A stretch of 60,429 nucleotides of DNA from a virus (IMGVR_UViG_3300045996_001806:1-60429), one strand, 5' to 3'. Counted from the first letter of the stretch, positions 33,017-42,056 are shown. Notes: generated from the letters alone by a model not told the origin. Made by a program: numbers and translations.

Positions 33017-33505
33017 ATGTCGGATGTGCAGAGCAACATCAGCTTGGGCCGCGAGGTCGAGCTCTACAACCGGGTCGACAGCAGCGATCCCACCAACGCG
33101 GCGTTCATCATGCTGATCCTCGCGCTGTCCGGGATCGTCAGCGATTCGGCACTCAAGGAGTACGACACCGTTTCGGACCTGCTCGCCGGGGCGACGAACG
33201 AGGTGGCGAACTCCGGCTACGCGCGGAAGACGCTCACGGACGCCAATCTCAGCGCGTATGTGGTCGATGACGTCAACGATCGCATCGTCCTGACGCTCCC
33301 GCTGCAGACGTTCGCGACGATCGGCGTCGGCGACGTGTGGGGAAAGGTCTGCGTGGCCTACGACCCAGACACGACTGTGGGCACCGACACGACGCTCGTG
33401 CCGATCAGCTATCACGACTGCCTCGACGATGACGGGGAGAACATCATCCCCAACGGCCTCGACATCGACGTCGACCTCTCGAGCGCATGGATCATCGCCA
33501 CGTAG
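33017..33505 (+). CDS. virion protein, NEVA-type family, paralogue of the protein at 23457
   Basis: A 162-residue protein with LILALSGIVSDSALKEYDT, then ATNEVANSGYARKTLTDANL and a beta part ending DLSSAWIIAT. The ATNEVA...GY pattern is shared with the protein at 23457. A strong ribosome site (AGGAGGAG) supports high expression. Probably a decoration or tail-surface protein. Confidence 0.7.
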   Translation: MSDVQSNISLGREVELYNRVDSSDPTNAAFIMLILALSGIVSDSALKEYDTVSDLLAGATNEVANSGYARKTLTDANLSAYVVDDVNDRIVLTLPLQTFATIGVGDVWGKVCVAYDPDTTVGTDTTLVPISYHDCLDDDGENIIPNGLDIDVDLSSAWIIAT

Positions 33506-33508
33506 GTC

Positions 33509-34741
33509 ATGCCGCGCTTCTACAAGCCCCCGAACTGGCGGTTCGTCGTAACCGATCTCGACTCGATCGCGGTGACATTCCTCGATCGCATCGCGGCCAA
33601 CCGGGTCATCGAGTACGACCTCAATACGCCGACCTCGATCGCGGGCGTCGTTCCCTCCACTACGCCGGAAGTGAACATCGCCCATACAGACGGCGACCCG
33701 TTCCTTGCGGAGGGAAACAGGCTCCTCTACGCCTTTCGCCGTGAGGGGCCTGTCGGCCAGCCGTGGGTGATCCGCGCCGCTGGAACGATCCTCGATGTCG
33801 ATGATCGCGGCGCCGAGCTCTTCTCGAGTACGACGTTCGGGGCGCTCGACCCCTGGGGCTATCTCTACTCCCGCCAGTGCGTCGATAACCAGGGCGAGTT
33901 GCCCGGCGAGCTCGGTCTCCAGTTCTTCGCCACCGAGGTCGGGGAGATCGCGTTGCAGTTGCTCAAGAACACGATCGCCGCGGCAGGGTCTGTTCGCCTG
34001 GACGCAGGGACCGCGTGGGGGGGCACGCTGAGCTATGACGGGTTCATCGCGACCACGCCGGCGATCGACTACAACGTCCAGCGCGGCAAGACGGTCGGAG
34101 AGGTCTGGGAGGATCTGTGTGCCACGGGCTTGCTCGATCTCGAGATCGTTCCGATCTACGACATCGACGAGCGGCCCGGCTACCTCGGCGAGCTCAACGT
34201 CTACTCGCAGCCACCCGACACAGGACAGCCGCGCGGCGTAGCGCGACCCACTGCGATCTTCGCCTGGGACAAACCGCCCAGGACGCTCGCTGGGATAGGT
34301 CGTCAGATCCGCGGCAACGAGCGCGCCAACTGGATCCAGTTCTACACGCGCTACGGCCAACTCGCCGCTGGTCTACTCGAAGACACGGCTTCGATCACGA
34401 AGTACGGCCAGCAGGAGTACGTGCAGTTCTTCCCGGACCAGATCGAGAAGGATCGCGTCGAGTCATGGGCCTCCTCGCAACTCGCGATTCGCAAGCGCGG
34501 TCTGCGCTCGGTATCTCCGCTGCCCTCGCAGCAGCAGCCGCCGCTTCTCTGGGATGAGTTCTTCGTTGGCGATCTCGTGCCCGTGTATGCGTCCAATCGC
34601 ATCCGCGAGGGGATCCCCGACTTCGATCAGCCCGACGTGTACCAGCGGGTCTACGGGATCACGATCAGCCTCGAGAACGCCGACGCGCTCGAGGTGATCT
34701 CCGACATTCGCGTGTCACAGGATGGAGCGCTGAGCGAGTGA
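33509..34741 (+). CDS. minor tail protein (tail hub / Gp37-like)
   Basis: A 410-residue protein after the Dit gene. The course FLDRIAANRVIEYDLNTPTS, FGALDPWGYLYSRQC and GNERANWIQFYTRYGQLA is typical of siphovirus tail-hub proteins of the ReqiPepy6 Gp37-like group, which form the baseplate ring that contacts the Dit. Ends with a strand pair (YGITISLENADALEVISDIR). Confidence 0.7.
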   Translation: MPRFYKPPNWRFVVTDLDSIAVTFLDRIAANRVIEYDLNTPTSIAGVVPSTTPEVNIAHTDGDPFLAEGNRLLYAFRREGPVGQPWVIRAAGTILDVDDRGAELFSSTTFGALDPWGYLYSRQCVDNQGELPGELGLQFFATEVGEIALQLLKNTIAAAGSVRLDAGTAWGGTLSYDGFIATTPAIDYNVQRGKTVGEVWEDLCATGLLDLEIVPIYDIDERPGYLGELNVYSQPPDTGQPRGVARPTAIFAWDKPPRTLAGIGRQIRGNERANWIQFYTRYGQLAAGLLEDTASITKYGQQEYVQFFPDQIEKDRVESWASSQLAIRKRGLRSVSPLPSQQQPPLLWDEFFVGDLVPVYASNRIREGIPDFDQPDVYQRVYGITISLENADALEVISDIRVSQDGALSE

Positions 34742-35799
34742 CCGCACGGCGCCGCCGACCCGAGCGCGTCTTTATGAAGAGCGCGGAGGCGATGTCGCAG
34801 GCGGATGACTTCCACCAGCGGATCCGCGCCCTCGAGGCCCTAGGCGGCGGCAATGCCGTCTACGCGATCGAGGTGTTCGAGGTCGATCGGGCGGTCGTGG
34901 CCGGAGACGAGGCCTTCGAGTGGGCCATCCCGGAGCATCTGGACGGCGCCGAGTTGGTCGCGATCGAGGCCTATGTCAACGACCCCTCGAGTTCGGGGTC
35001 GGTCCAGGTGCAGATCCACAACGAGACGCAGGGCCTCGACATGCTCTCGACCAAGGTGTCGATCGACGTAGGCGAGCTCGACTCCGCCAACGCGACCGTG
35101 CCTGTCGTCATCAACACCGCGAACTCTGTCGTCGCTCACAAAGACCACCTCCGCGTAGACGTCGATTCAGCGGGCGTTGGGGCGACTGGGCTCGGCCTCA
35201 TCCTCACCTTCCTGCCGTCGGTGAGTCTCAGGCTGCTCGTGCAAGGTGCGCAAGGGCCTGCGGGCGGAGTGACGACCTGGACGGGCGGCTGGCAAGGCGG
35301 GACGACCTACAACGAGGGCGACGCGGTATCGAACAACGGCTCCAGCTACGTCTCCATCGTCAACCACATCTCCGGTGCGACGAGCGAGCCGGGGGTCGGC
35401 GCCAACTGGGAGGACTTCTGGCAGCTCCTCAGCGAGCACCAGACGAACTCCGCCGTGACTCTCGTCATCAACGGGAACGGACTCGTCATCGACGTCGGGG
35501 TCAAGGGTCACATCGAGGTCCCGTTCACGTGCGAGATATGGGAGGTCGTTCTTCTCGCGGACCAGATCGGCTCCGTGGTCGTCGACGTCTGGAAGGAAAC
35601 GTATGCGAACTACCCGCCGATCAACGGCGACTCCATCACCGGGAGCTCGCCGCCGACTATCTCGAGCGCCCAGAAGTCCGTCGATTCCGTCCTAGCCGGA
35701 TGGACGACCACCATCAACGCCGGCGACATTCTCGCGTTCCACGTCGACTCCTGTTCGCTCATCACGCGACTCACGGTTGCTTTGAAAGTCAGGAGGTAG
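34738..35799 (+). CDS. tail fibre protein with carbohydrate-binding module
   Basis: A 353-residue protein. Residues 20-175 are a beta-sandwich; after GAQGPAGGV comes a small CBM5/12-type module with the signature GGWQGGTTYNEGDAVSNNG and WEDFWQLLSE; a C-terminal beta domain ends TVALKVRR. Such modules bind chitin-like or cell-wall sugars, so it may touch the host surface. GTG start. Confidence 0.7.
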   Translation: MTARRRRPERVFMKSAEAMSQADDFHQRIRALEALGGGNAVYAIEVFEVDRAVVAGDEAFEWAIPEHLDGAELVAIEAYVNDPSSSGSVQVQIHNETQGLDMLSTKVSIDVGELDSANATVPVVINTANSVVAHKDHLRVDVDSAGVGATGLGLILTFLPSVSLRLLVQGAQGPAGGVTTWTGGWQGGTTYNEGDAVSNNGSSYVSIVNHISGATSEPGVGANWEDFWQLLSEHQTNSAVTLVINGNGLVIDVGVKGHIEVPFTCEIWEVVLLADQIGSVVVDVWKETYANYPPINGDSITGSSPPTISSAQKSVDSVLAGWTTTINAGDILAFHVDSCSLITRLTVALKVRR

Positions 35800-35803
35800 G
35801 GAG

Positions 35804-36820
35804 ATGCTCCGTTTCGTCGACTCCGCCGACCACTACTCCTCGCTCGCGGACAAATACAACTCGTCGCAGAACGCAACGGTCGAGGCGCGCGGTCGCACGG
35901 GTCCGAACGCGCTCAACCTCAATCAGTGGGGGTCGGCGTCGACCATCAACAAGATCCTCGATCTTCAACCGACGTGGATCGTCGGGATTGCGTTCCGGAC
36001 GAATATCACGAGCAGCAACACGGCGACGCTTTTCAGGTTCACAGAGAACGCCGTCACAACTCACGTCTCACTCGACCTCACGACCGCTATGAAGCTGCGG
36101 CTCGTGCGCGGCGGCGTCCAACTCGGCTCCGACAGCGCGGTCACGATTGCGCTCAACACGTGGTACTACGTCGAGGTCAAGGTCACGATTCACGACTCCG
36201 CCGGCGTCGCCGGACTCAAGATAAACGGCGTCGATCAAGTCAACCTCACCGGCCAGGACACTCAGAATGGCGGGAGTGCGCAAGCCGACCTCATCACGTT
36301 TGGTGGGGCAGGTACCTCGGCGTTCGGGAATATCGACATCGACGACATCTATATGTGCGACGGCACCGGGTCGTCGCCAACGAACGACTATCTCGGAGAC
36401 GTTCGCGTCGACGCGCTCGACCCGAACGGGAACGGGAACTCCTCGCAATTCACCGGATCGGACGGTAACTCGGTCGACAACTACGCGCTCGTGGACGAGT
36501 CTCCTCCGAACGGCGACACGGACTACGTTGAGTCAGCGACCGTGGGAAACAAGGACACGTATGCATACGAGAATCATCCGCTCTCCGCGGGAACCGTCTA
36601 CGGCGTTCAGGTCAACGTGAACGCGCGCAAGACCGACGCCGGCACGAGGAAGATCGTTAGCGTCGCGAGGCTCTCTGGGACGGAGGTCGACTCCGCCGAG
36701 CATTCGCTCTCGAGCACGTATCAGTATTTCCGGGATATTCGCGAGACAAAGCCCGGAGGCGGGAGTTGGTCCATCGCGGACATCAACGGAGCGGAGTTCG
36801 GACAGAAAGTGAGTGCATAG
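35804..36820 (+). CDS. tail protein with lectin/LamG-like domain
   Basis: A 338-residue beta-rich protein. Residues 1-205 form a concanavalin/LamG-like fold (TWIVGIAFRTN, WYYVEVKVTIHDSAGV, NIDIDDIYMCDGTG). The second half (YALVDESPPNGDTDYVES...) is a domain of unknown type often following it in tail fibres. Likely receptor binding or virion surface. Confidence 0.7.
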   Translation: MLRFVDSADHYSSLADKYNSSQNATVEARGRTGPNALNLNQWGSASTINKILDLQPTWIVGIAFRTNITSSNTATLFRFTENAVTTHVSLDLTTAMKLRLVRGGVQLGSDSAVTIALNTWYYVEVKVTIHDSAGVAGLKINGVDQVNLTGQDTQNGGSAQADLITFGGAGTSAFGNIDIDDIYMCDGTGSSPTNDYLGDVRVDALDPNGNGNSSQFTGSDGNSVDNYALVDESPPNGDTDYVESATVGNKDTYAYENHPLSAGTVYGVQVNVNARKTDAGTRKIVSVARLSGTEVDSAEHSLSSTYQYFRDIRETKPGGGSWSIADINGAEFGQKVSA

Positions 36821-37405
36821 ATGGCGGATCTCAAGATCAGCGAGCTCGGCGCCGTCACTGACGTTCAGGACACGGACGAGTTCGTTCTAGCGCGAGCCGG
36901 CACGACGAAGAAGATCGACGGGGTAGACCTCCGGGCGGAAATGGGGGGAGGCGGCGGCCTGTTCGACGCATACGCGAAGCTCTCCGATCAGAAGACGACC
37001 GGGACAGGAGGAGGCTCCGCATCGGCGACTACCTGGAACGTCCGTACGTTGCAAACGGAGGACTCGGACGCCGATGGCATCGTCTCGCTCTCCTCGAATC
37101 AGTTCACCCTCCAGGCTGGGCGCTACCGCGTGTTCTGCCAAGCACCTGCGCACAACGTGGCCCAGCACAAGCTCCGCCTGCGCAACGTGACGGACAGCAC
37201 CACGGTGCTCAACGGCATCTCGCTCTACAACACAGGGGTGTCCAACATCGCGACCTGCGTCGGGGAATTCACGATCGCGTCAGCGAAGGCCTTCGAGCTG
37301 CAGCACTACACCGCGGGCGCGCAGGCGGGGAATGGACTCGGGACGGAGGTGGGCGGCGGCGAGGTGGAGGTCTACGCCGTTGTCGAGATCTGGAGGTTCG
37401 CGTGA
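36821..37405 (+). CDS. tail fibre protein with C1q/TNF-like jelly roll
   Basis: A 194-residue protein. Residues 1-42 are a fibre-attachment module: LKISELGAVTDVQDTDEFVL then TKKIDGVDLRAEM. Residues 48-194 look like a trimeric jelly roll (FTLQAGRYRVFCQAPAHNVA, FELQHYTAGAQAG, EVYAVVEIWRF). The N-terminal module recurs alone in the peptide at 49258. Confidence 0.75.
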   Translation: MADLKISELGAVTDVQDTDEFVLARAGTTKKIDGVDLRAEMGGGGGLFDAYAKLSDQKTTGTGGGSASATTWNVRTLQTEDSDADGIVSLSSNQFTLQAGRYRVFCQAPAHNVAQHKLRLRNVTDSTTVLNGISLYNTGVSNIATCVGEFTIASAKAFELQHYTAGAQAGNGLGTEVGGGEVEVYAVVEIWRFA

Positions 37406-37446
37406 GCGCACCTACCCTCCCCGGTCTTTCGTAGGGCGGTAGCCCG

Positions 37447-37896
37447 TTGCCCGACTACCTCGTCCAAGAGGAGGACGGCTCATCGCGTCTCACGCTTGAG
37501 GAGGGCGGAGGGTCCCTCCTCCTCGAAGAGTCCGGGACCGAAGTCGCGTCCATCGGCGGGGCGACGGCCGGTGGGTTCTCACCACGAGCGGTGGCAACCT
37601 CTGGCGTCACCGGCGCAACTGCCGGCGGCCCGAGCCCGAAGGCGGTCGTTCCGGTATCCCCGGGCGGTGCAACTGCCGATGGCTTTGAGCCGAATGACTC
37701 ACTCGACCCCCCGGCGCGAATCACTCAGAACGTCGTTGAGGTCGTCGCTCTCCCGACTACCCAGGCGGCTCGTGTAACTCAGAACGTCGTCGAGGTCATC
37801 CTGCTACCGGAAGGTCCGGCTCGTGTAACTCAGAACGTCGTCGAGGTAATCATCCGCAAGACGTATGAGGACGTGTTCCTCGCGGTGATCGACTGA
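37447..37896 (+). CDS. repeat fibre protein with GGATAGG and TQNVVEV repeats
   Basis: A 149-residue protein, TTG start. Residues 3-29 read DYLVQEEDGSSRLTLEEGG, a motif common in tail proteins. Then come three GGATAGG-type units like those of the large fibre at 23964, and three copies of ARxTQNVVEV with period about 17-18 residues. It ends with KTYEDVFLAVID. Confidence 0.65.
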   Translation: MPDYLVQEEDGSSRLTLEEGGGSLLLEESGTEVASIGGATAGGFSPRAVATSGVTGATAGGPSPKAVVPVSPGGATADGFEPNDSLDPPARITQNVVEVVALPTTQAARVTQNVVEVILLPEGPARVTQNVVEVIIRKTYEDVFLAVID

Positions 37897-37897
37897 T

Positions 37898-38575
37898 ATG
37901 GCAGATATCCGACAGTCGCCTCTCCTCGACGACTTCAACCGGCCGGACGAGGACCCGCTCTCGTTCGACGGCCGGTGGACGAATCACGAGACCCTCGGAG
38001 GCGTTATGAGGCTGGAGAGTGGCCGCGCCGAAGTTCATGCCGTCACCGGCGGATCGGTCGTCTCGTCGCTCTGGACGGGACAACGGCGCGAGGCGTTCTT
38101 TACCGGCGACCAAGAAGTGTGGGGTCACGTCACTGGTAGCCATGACATTACGGAGGGGATTCGGATGTTCCTGTGCGTTCAGCGACCGGGGGCAACGGGG
38201 ATCGGACGGGGATACAACGGATACCTTGCGCGTTGGATCGACCCGATCGGTTCACCGGCATGGGAGCTACTGCGTGTTGACGAGTCCTCACTCTCATCGC
38301 TCGACAGTCTTCTTACGTCGTTCCCAACCGCCGATGGCTGGGTGCTCATGCGACGCAACGGTGACGATGTAGAGGTCTGGACGGCGAACGGCACCGGTGG
38401 GGCAACGTCGCCGCCTGGAGACCCCTGGACCCTGGTGCTGAGCGCAACCGACACCACGTACCGGTTCGGCTATGGCGGCATCGGAACCTCGCAAGACGAC
38501 GATAACCCGGCGTGGGACGCATTCGGAGGCGGCGAGCTCCGCCGCACCCAGATCTACCGCTACGTGAGCAACTGA
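37898..38575 (+). CDS. LamG-like tail protein
   Basis: A 225-residue protein that begins SPLLDDFNRPDEDPLSFDGRW and contains LARWIDPIGSPAWELLRVDE and FGYGGIGTSQDDDNPAWDAF, a lectin/LamG-type beta-sandwich. The first motif resembles the internal domain of the fibre at 23964 (LLDSFTGTDGDID), so the two are probably related. Last gene of the tail region. Confidence 0.7.
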   Translation: MADIRQSPLLDDFNRPDEDPLSFDGRWTNHETLGGVMRLESGRAEVHAVTGGSVVSSLWTGQRREAFFTGDQEVWGHVTGSHDITEGIRMFLCVQRPGATGIGRGYNGYLARWIDPIGSPAWELLRVDESSLSSLDSLLTSFPTADGWVLMRRNGDDVEVWTANGTGGATSPPGDPWTLVLSATDTTYRFGYGGIGTSQDDDNPAWDAFGGGELRRTQIYRYVSN

Positions 38576-38637
38576 GTTGGCCGAACTGCTGCCTATGCTC
38601 TGCAAAGCGACACTGCGGCAGATGGGAGGAGCGTGAG

Positions 38638-38859
38638 TTGGAGAGCGGTTCAGATCCACTGCTTCAGTGGCTTTCAAGCGCCGGCTCGCTCGGGATCCTC
38701 GCGGCCGCGTGTGTCGCTTTCCTGCGCGGGTGGATCGTCTCGGGCGCCGCACACATGCGCGTCATCGCCGAGCGCGACCGGGCGATGGATCTCGTCTACA
38801 AGCAGGCCGAGATCGCTCAGAAGGCGCTCGAGGCGGCAGAACAGAGGCGGCAGAAGTGA
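38638..38859 (+). CDS. membrane protein at the start of the lysis region
   Basis: A 73-residue protein, TTG start behind GGGAGGAG. One membrane helix (GILAAACVAFLRGWIVSGA) is followed by an amphipathic cytosolic helix (RVIAERDRAMDLVYKQAEI). Small proteins of this build are frequent next to endolysin genes and may be holin-like or regulate holin. GTG 38633 is in another frame. Confidence 0.65.
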   Translation: MESGSDPLLQWLSSAGSLGILAAACVAFLRGWIVSGAAHMRVIAERDRAMDLVYKQAEIAQKALEAAEQRRQK

Positions 38860-39026
38860 GGTTCTTCGGACGGCGGAAGCGCGCTGAGTCGATGGAGCAC
38901 CAGGAGGTCGTGAGGACGTTGCACGCCCACGAGAAGAAGCTGGCCGCTCACGAGAAGCGGCTGCAGCGCATCGAGCACTTGCGCCGCGAAGCCGACCTGC
39001 ACCGGCCCTCGAACGGGATGGCCTGA
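38856..39026 (+). CDS. small basic coiled-coil protein
   Basis: A 56-residue protein, GTG start in a GTGA overlap. It is rich in Arg, His and Glu and forms a single helix (RTLHAHEKKLAAHEKRLQRI). It is coupled with the membrane genes on both sides. Function unknown. Confidence 0.55.
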   Translation: MRFFGRRKRAESMEHQEVVRTLHAHEKKLAAHEKRLQRIEHLRREADLHRPSNGMA

Positions 39027-39445
39027 TGCTCGCCTTCCATCAGGTGTACGAGATTCCGTCCTGGGGCAGTTGGACGCTTATTGAGATCATCTGGCTCGCG
39101 ACAGGCCTCATCGCTCTGATGTTTTCGCTCGCACGCATCCGCTCTCTCGTCTGGGACTATCAGGATGCCGTCGCCGTCGGCGAGGACGACCTTCGCCTGA
39201 TCGCGCGGGCGCACCTACGACGCGAGGTAATCCGCATCGCGCAAGGTGTGGCGATCGTCGGCATCGGTCTTTACGTCGGGTTGCAGGAGCAGATGGTCCC
39301 GGGACCGGCCAGAGTGACAACGGGAGGCCTCGTCCTAACCGCTGGGCTGATCTGGATTGCAGCCGGCATCGCGCTGCAGAGTGCGCTCGACTGGCGGGCA
39401 CGCAGCCAGGTGATCGACATACTCCGGAGCTCGCGCCATGCTTGA
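39026..39445 (+). CDS. three-helix membrane protein
   Basis: A 139-residue protein with hydrophobic helices at about 17-37 ([20 protein letters not shown]), 70-88 ([17 protein letters not shown]) and 100-121 ([19 protein letters not shown]). Between the first two lies a charged loop. Could be a holin or a holin partner. Overlaps the next gene by eight bases. Confidence 0.65.
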   Translation: MLAFHQVYEIPSWGSWTLIEIIWLATGLIALMFSLARIRSLVWDYQDAVAVGEDDLRLIARAHLRREVIRIAQGVAIVGIGLYVGLQEQMVPGPARVTTGGLVLTAGLIWIAAGIALQSALDWRARSQVIDILRSSRHA

Positions 39446-40193
39446 CCCGAACCCGGAGGGCAAGCGCAGGCGTAGGACGAACGTTGTCACGATCGTCATC
39501 GTCGCGCTGTGGCTGATCGTTGCCGCCCTGCTGGGGTTGTCCGCCTGTCGCCAGCTCCAGACGGAGGGCGACGTCAACACGATCGAGCGGATCATCGAGA
39601 CCGGCGTGTGCGCGGGCCTCGATCGCGAGGTGTGCATCGAGCAACTCGAGACACGCTTCGCCGACCTCATCGAGAAGGGCGAGCAGGGTGAGGTCGGAGT
39701 CCGAGGCCCCGTTGGCCCACCTGGACCACCTGGCCCTGCGGGTCCAAAGGGCGAACCAGGCGATCCCGGTGGCCCGCGAGGAGCTACCGGCCCAGCCGGC
39801 CCGCGTGGGCCACGAGGATTGCGAGGTCTCCGCGGCTTCGGTGGCGCTGTCGGACCAGCCGGTCAGCCCGGCTCAGCAGGACCCGTCGGCCCCGCAGGAG
39901 CACCAGGCGCGCGCGGTCCTGGCGGTCCCGCGGGACCTGCCGGTCCACCCGGCGAAGGACGCCCTGGTCCTCCGGGGCCTCCGGGGCCAGGTGGACCTCC
40001 TGGACCCCCCGGGGGTGGAGGGCCGCCCGGGCCGCCTGGAGGTGGAGGGCCGCCCGGAGGGGGAGGCCCGCCCGGACCCCCAGGACCCCCAGGCCCTCCG
40101 GGTCCACCGGGACAATCCATACCACCCGAGTTGATGCAAGCCATCGTCGACTACTTCTGCGCGAACATACTTCCGCCCGGCTTCTGTAAATGA
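39438..40193 (+). CDS. collagen-like lipoprotein
   Basis: A 251-residue protein. Residues 1-36 are a lipoprotein-type signal ([20 protein letters not shown]) ending in the lipobox LSAC with Cys37. Residues about 86-228 are Gly-X-Y collagen repeats, mainly GPP, GPA and GGG types. The last 23 residues ([20 protein letters not shown]) look like a trimer cap. It should be lipid-anchored outside the host membrane as a triple helix. Its place among lysis genes is unusual. Confidence 0.75.
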   Translation: MLDPNPEGKRRRRTNVVTIVIVALWLIVAALLGLSACRQLQTEGDVNTIERIIETGVCAGLDREVCIEQLETRFADLIEKGEQGEVGVRGPVGPPGPPGPAGPKGEPGDPGGPRGATGPAGPRGPRGLRGLRGFGGAVGPAGQPGSAGPVGPAGAPGARGPGGPAGPAGPPGEGRPGPPGPPGPGGPPGPPGGGGPPGPPGGGGPPGGGGPPGPPGPPGPPGPPGQSIPPELMQAIVDYFCANILPPGFCK

Positions 40194-40203
40194 GGAGGAT
40201 CCG

Positions 40204-40680
40204 ATGACTGACGCTGAACGAGCAAAGCGCGCAAAGCAACTTGCGCACGAGGCGCTCTTTCCCTATCGGCTTCGGCCGAACTCGCCTCGCTGGAACGAGT
40301 TTGACCGACTCATGGACGAGATCATCGTCGGCCAGCCTGATCCACCACCTCCGCCACCACCTCCGCCACCACCTCCGCCTCCGCCTCCGCCCCTGAAGTA
40401 CGCGCCGCGCTCGTACAACACGAGCTCGAGCGGCGATGCACGCTTCTGCATGAGTTCTCAGTACGGCGTCGTTCCTCATGGCGCTGGGTTTCGCGACGCG
40501 ATGGGCGTGACCTACGACATCGACGGCCGGGACCTTGGCGGCAGGACGAAGACGATCGTGCCTCAGTTGAAGCCATCGAACGAGATGGACGGCCGCGATC
40601 CGTGCGATCAGTACGTCGGGCCGACCGGAGCTACGATCGGCGGATCCGCTGGCTATCCCGCCCAGAGCTTCGAGCGCTGA
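40204..40680 (+). CDS. protein with 17-proline tract
   Basis: A 158-residue protein: a helical N-terminus (TDAERAKRAKQLAHEALFPY), 17 consecutive prolines at about 47-63, and a beta-rich, Cys-containing C-terminal part (ARFCMSSQYGVVPHGAGFRD). The polyproline tract is a stiff spacer, for example through the cell wall. AGGAGG precedes the ATG. Function unknown. Confidence 0.65.
   Translation: MTDAERAKRAKQLAHEALFPYRLRPNSPRWNEFDRLMDEIIVGQPDPPPPPPPPPPPPPPPPPLKYAPRSYNTSSSGDARFCMSSQYGVVPHGAGFRDAMGVTYDIDGRDLGGRTKTIVPQLKPSNEMDGRDPCDQYVGPTGATIGGSAGYPAQSFER
40342..40392 (+). repeat. proline-codon microsatellite
   Basis: Three direct copies of CCACCACCTCCG followed by CCTCCG units encode 17 prolines. 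Such a tract is prone to length change by slippage in steps of three or twelve bases. Confidence 0.85.
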
Positions 40681-40684
40681 GCTG

Positions 40685-41473
40685 ATGGCACTCACGCTCT
40701 CTCAGTTCCCGTACACAGGCCCGCTCTACGGCCCCTCGCATCCAGAGGGGCCAACGCTGAACCGCAGTTCGGTGAAGGGGATCAAGCGGGCGATGATTCG
40801 CCTGCGCTACCTCGACACGGATCTCGGCGACGAGACGGACGACTTCGGCGGCGAGCTCGAGCGCGCGCTCAAGGTCTACCAGCGCGAGGTCGGCCTCTCA
40901 GGCACCGGCCAGTACGGCCGTGGAACGTGGACCGCGCTTCGCTACGAGAAGCTCACCGCGGGGCCGAACAAGGGCCAGTACGCAGTCGACGCGCTCGCCC
41001 GGGAGTACGTCCAGCAGGACGCGCTGCGCAAGTGCCATCCGCACGAGGCCGGCGTCGACTCGAGCATCTGCCAGGGTCTGCATCAGACCTCCGGCCTGCT
41101 CGGCAACTGGGCGATCGACTTCTGCGCCGATGGCGGGACGAAGGTCGTCGCTGTCGAGGCGGCGAAGATCACGAAGCTCTCGGGCCGCGACCCAGCGCTC
41201 GGCGAGCTTCCGAACTCGCCCGGCATCTTCGGCTGGTCGATCCACTACGAGACGCCTTCCGGGTACCGCTACTTCTCGACGCACTACGGCTGGCGGGCCA
41301 ACCTGGCGATCGGCACGGCTGTCGACTGCGGCCAGGTGCTCGGGACGGTAGGCGACTGGCCGAACGATCCTCCGCGATCGCATACGCACCTCGGCGTCAC
41401 CTCGCCGCTCGGTACGGCGGACGCGAAGAAGAGGATCACCGAGATCTCGAAGGCCCCGCGCGTCGTCGTCTAG
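40685..41473 (+). CDS. endolysin, peptidoglycan-binding plus M23-type peptidase
   Basis: A 262-residue protein. Residues 28-88 match a PG_binding_1 domain (VKGIKRAMIRLRYLDTDLGD, ERALKVYQREVGL). Residues 135-245 match the M23/LytM fold: GNWAIDFCADGGT with Asp145, STHYG with His200, and the HxH motif HTHLG with His233 and His235. The usual first metal ligand His is Asn141 here. It cuts peptide cross-bridges of the cell wall at lysis. Confidence 0.85.
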   Translation: MALTLSQFPYTGPLYGPSHPEGPTLNRSSVKGIKRAMIRLRYLDTDLGDETDDFGGELERALKVYQREVGLSGTGQYGRGTWTALRYEKLTAGPNKGQYAVDALAREYVQQDALRKCHPHEAGVDSSICQGLHQTSGLLGNWAIDFCADGGTKVVAVEAAKITKLSGRDPALGELPNSPGIFGWSIHYETPSGYRYFSTHYGWRANLAIGTAVDCGQVLGTVGDWPNDPPRSHTHLGVTSPLGTADAKKRITEISKAPRVVV

Positions 41474-41541
41474 CCGCGAAATCCTCCGTCCCGCGGGTCG
41501 GGCATCCTGGGTGGCACTTCCCATCGCCGCCGGATCTCACT

Positions 41542-41766
41542 GTGTCGACTCGCCGACCCGACACTTCGCCAAGCCCAGAGCTCGTTCGCCTCGTCCAGGA
41601 GGTCTACCCGCTCGTGGCTGGACGGCATCGGTCGCGCGTGGCTTCACTCGCCCTCGCGCACGGACTGCTGACGCTCTACGCGCAGCGCATGGGCCATCAC
41701 GACGAGGACTGGCCGGACATGGCGCTGCGCGTGATGCTCGAGTATGAGCGCGAAGGCACCCCTTGA
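41542..41766 (+). CDS. small helical protein
   Basis: A 74-residue protein from GTG with no visible ribosome site. Mostly helical (PELVRLVQEVYPLVAGRHRS, ALAHGLLTLYAQRMGHHDED). The stop overlaps the TTG of the HTH gene. No family is recognised. Confidence 0.55.
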   Translation: MSTRRPDTSPSPELVRLVQEVYPLVAGRHRSRVASLALAHGLLTLYAQRMGHHDEDWPDMALRVMLEYEREGTP

Positions 41767-42005
41767 CGAGCAACAACCTCCCGACCTGGCTGCTGGAAGT
41801 CAAGGTCGAGGGGATTGCGCTGAGCCGACGGGAGCGGCAGGTTCTGCGACTGCTCGCCCGTGGACTAACGATGGAAGAGGCGGCTGCGGAGCTGGGTATA
41901 GCTCGCGAGACGGTCAGGACGCAGGCCCGCTATGCACGGGCGAAGCTCCGAGCGCGGAACATCACACACGCGGTCGCGATCGCGATCTCTCTCGATCTCA
42001 TCTAA
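41763..42005 (+). CDS. LuxR/GerE-type helix-turn-helix protein
   Basis: An 80-residue protein that is essentially one GerE domain: LSRRERQVLRLLARGLTMEE, AAAELGIARETVRTQARYAR, KLRARNITHAVAIAI. These are the four helices of LuxR-type DNA-binding domains. It has no input domain, so it may act as a late-gene regulator or compete with host LuxR proteins. TTG start overlapping the previous stop. Confidence 0.8.
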   Translation: MTSNNLPTWLLEVKVEGIALSRRERQVLRLLARGLTMEEAAAELGIARETVRTQARYARAKLRARNITHAVAIAISLDLI

Positions 42006-42056
42006 TCGTCCGACTCCGCGGCCAGTATCCAGGGGCTAGCTAGCGAAGGAGGGTCC

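Noticed and set aside
39784-40695. Minus-strand frames opposite the collagen-like gene
   Set aside because: Repeat-driven open frames; the reverse strand of Gly-X-Y codons also stays open.
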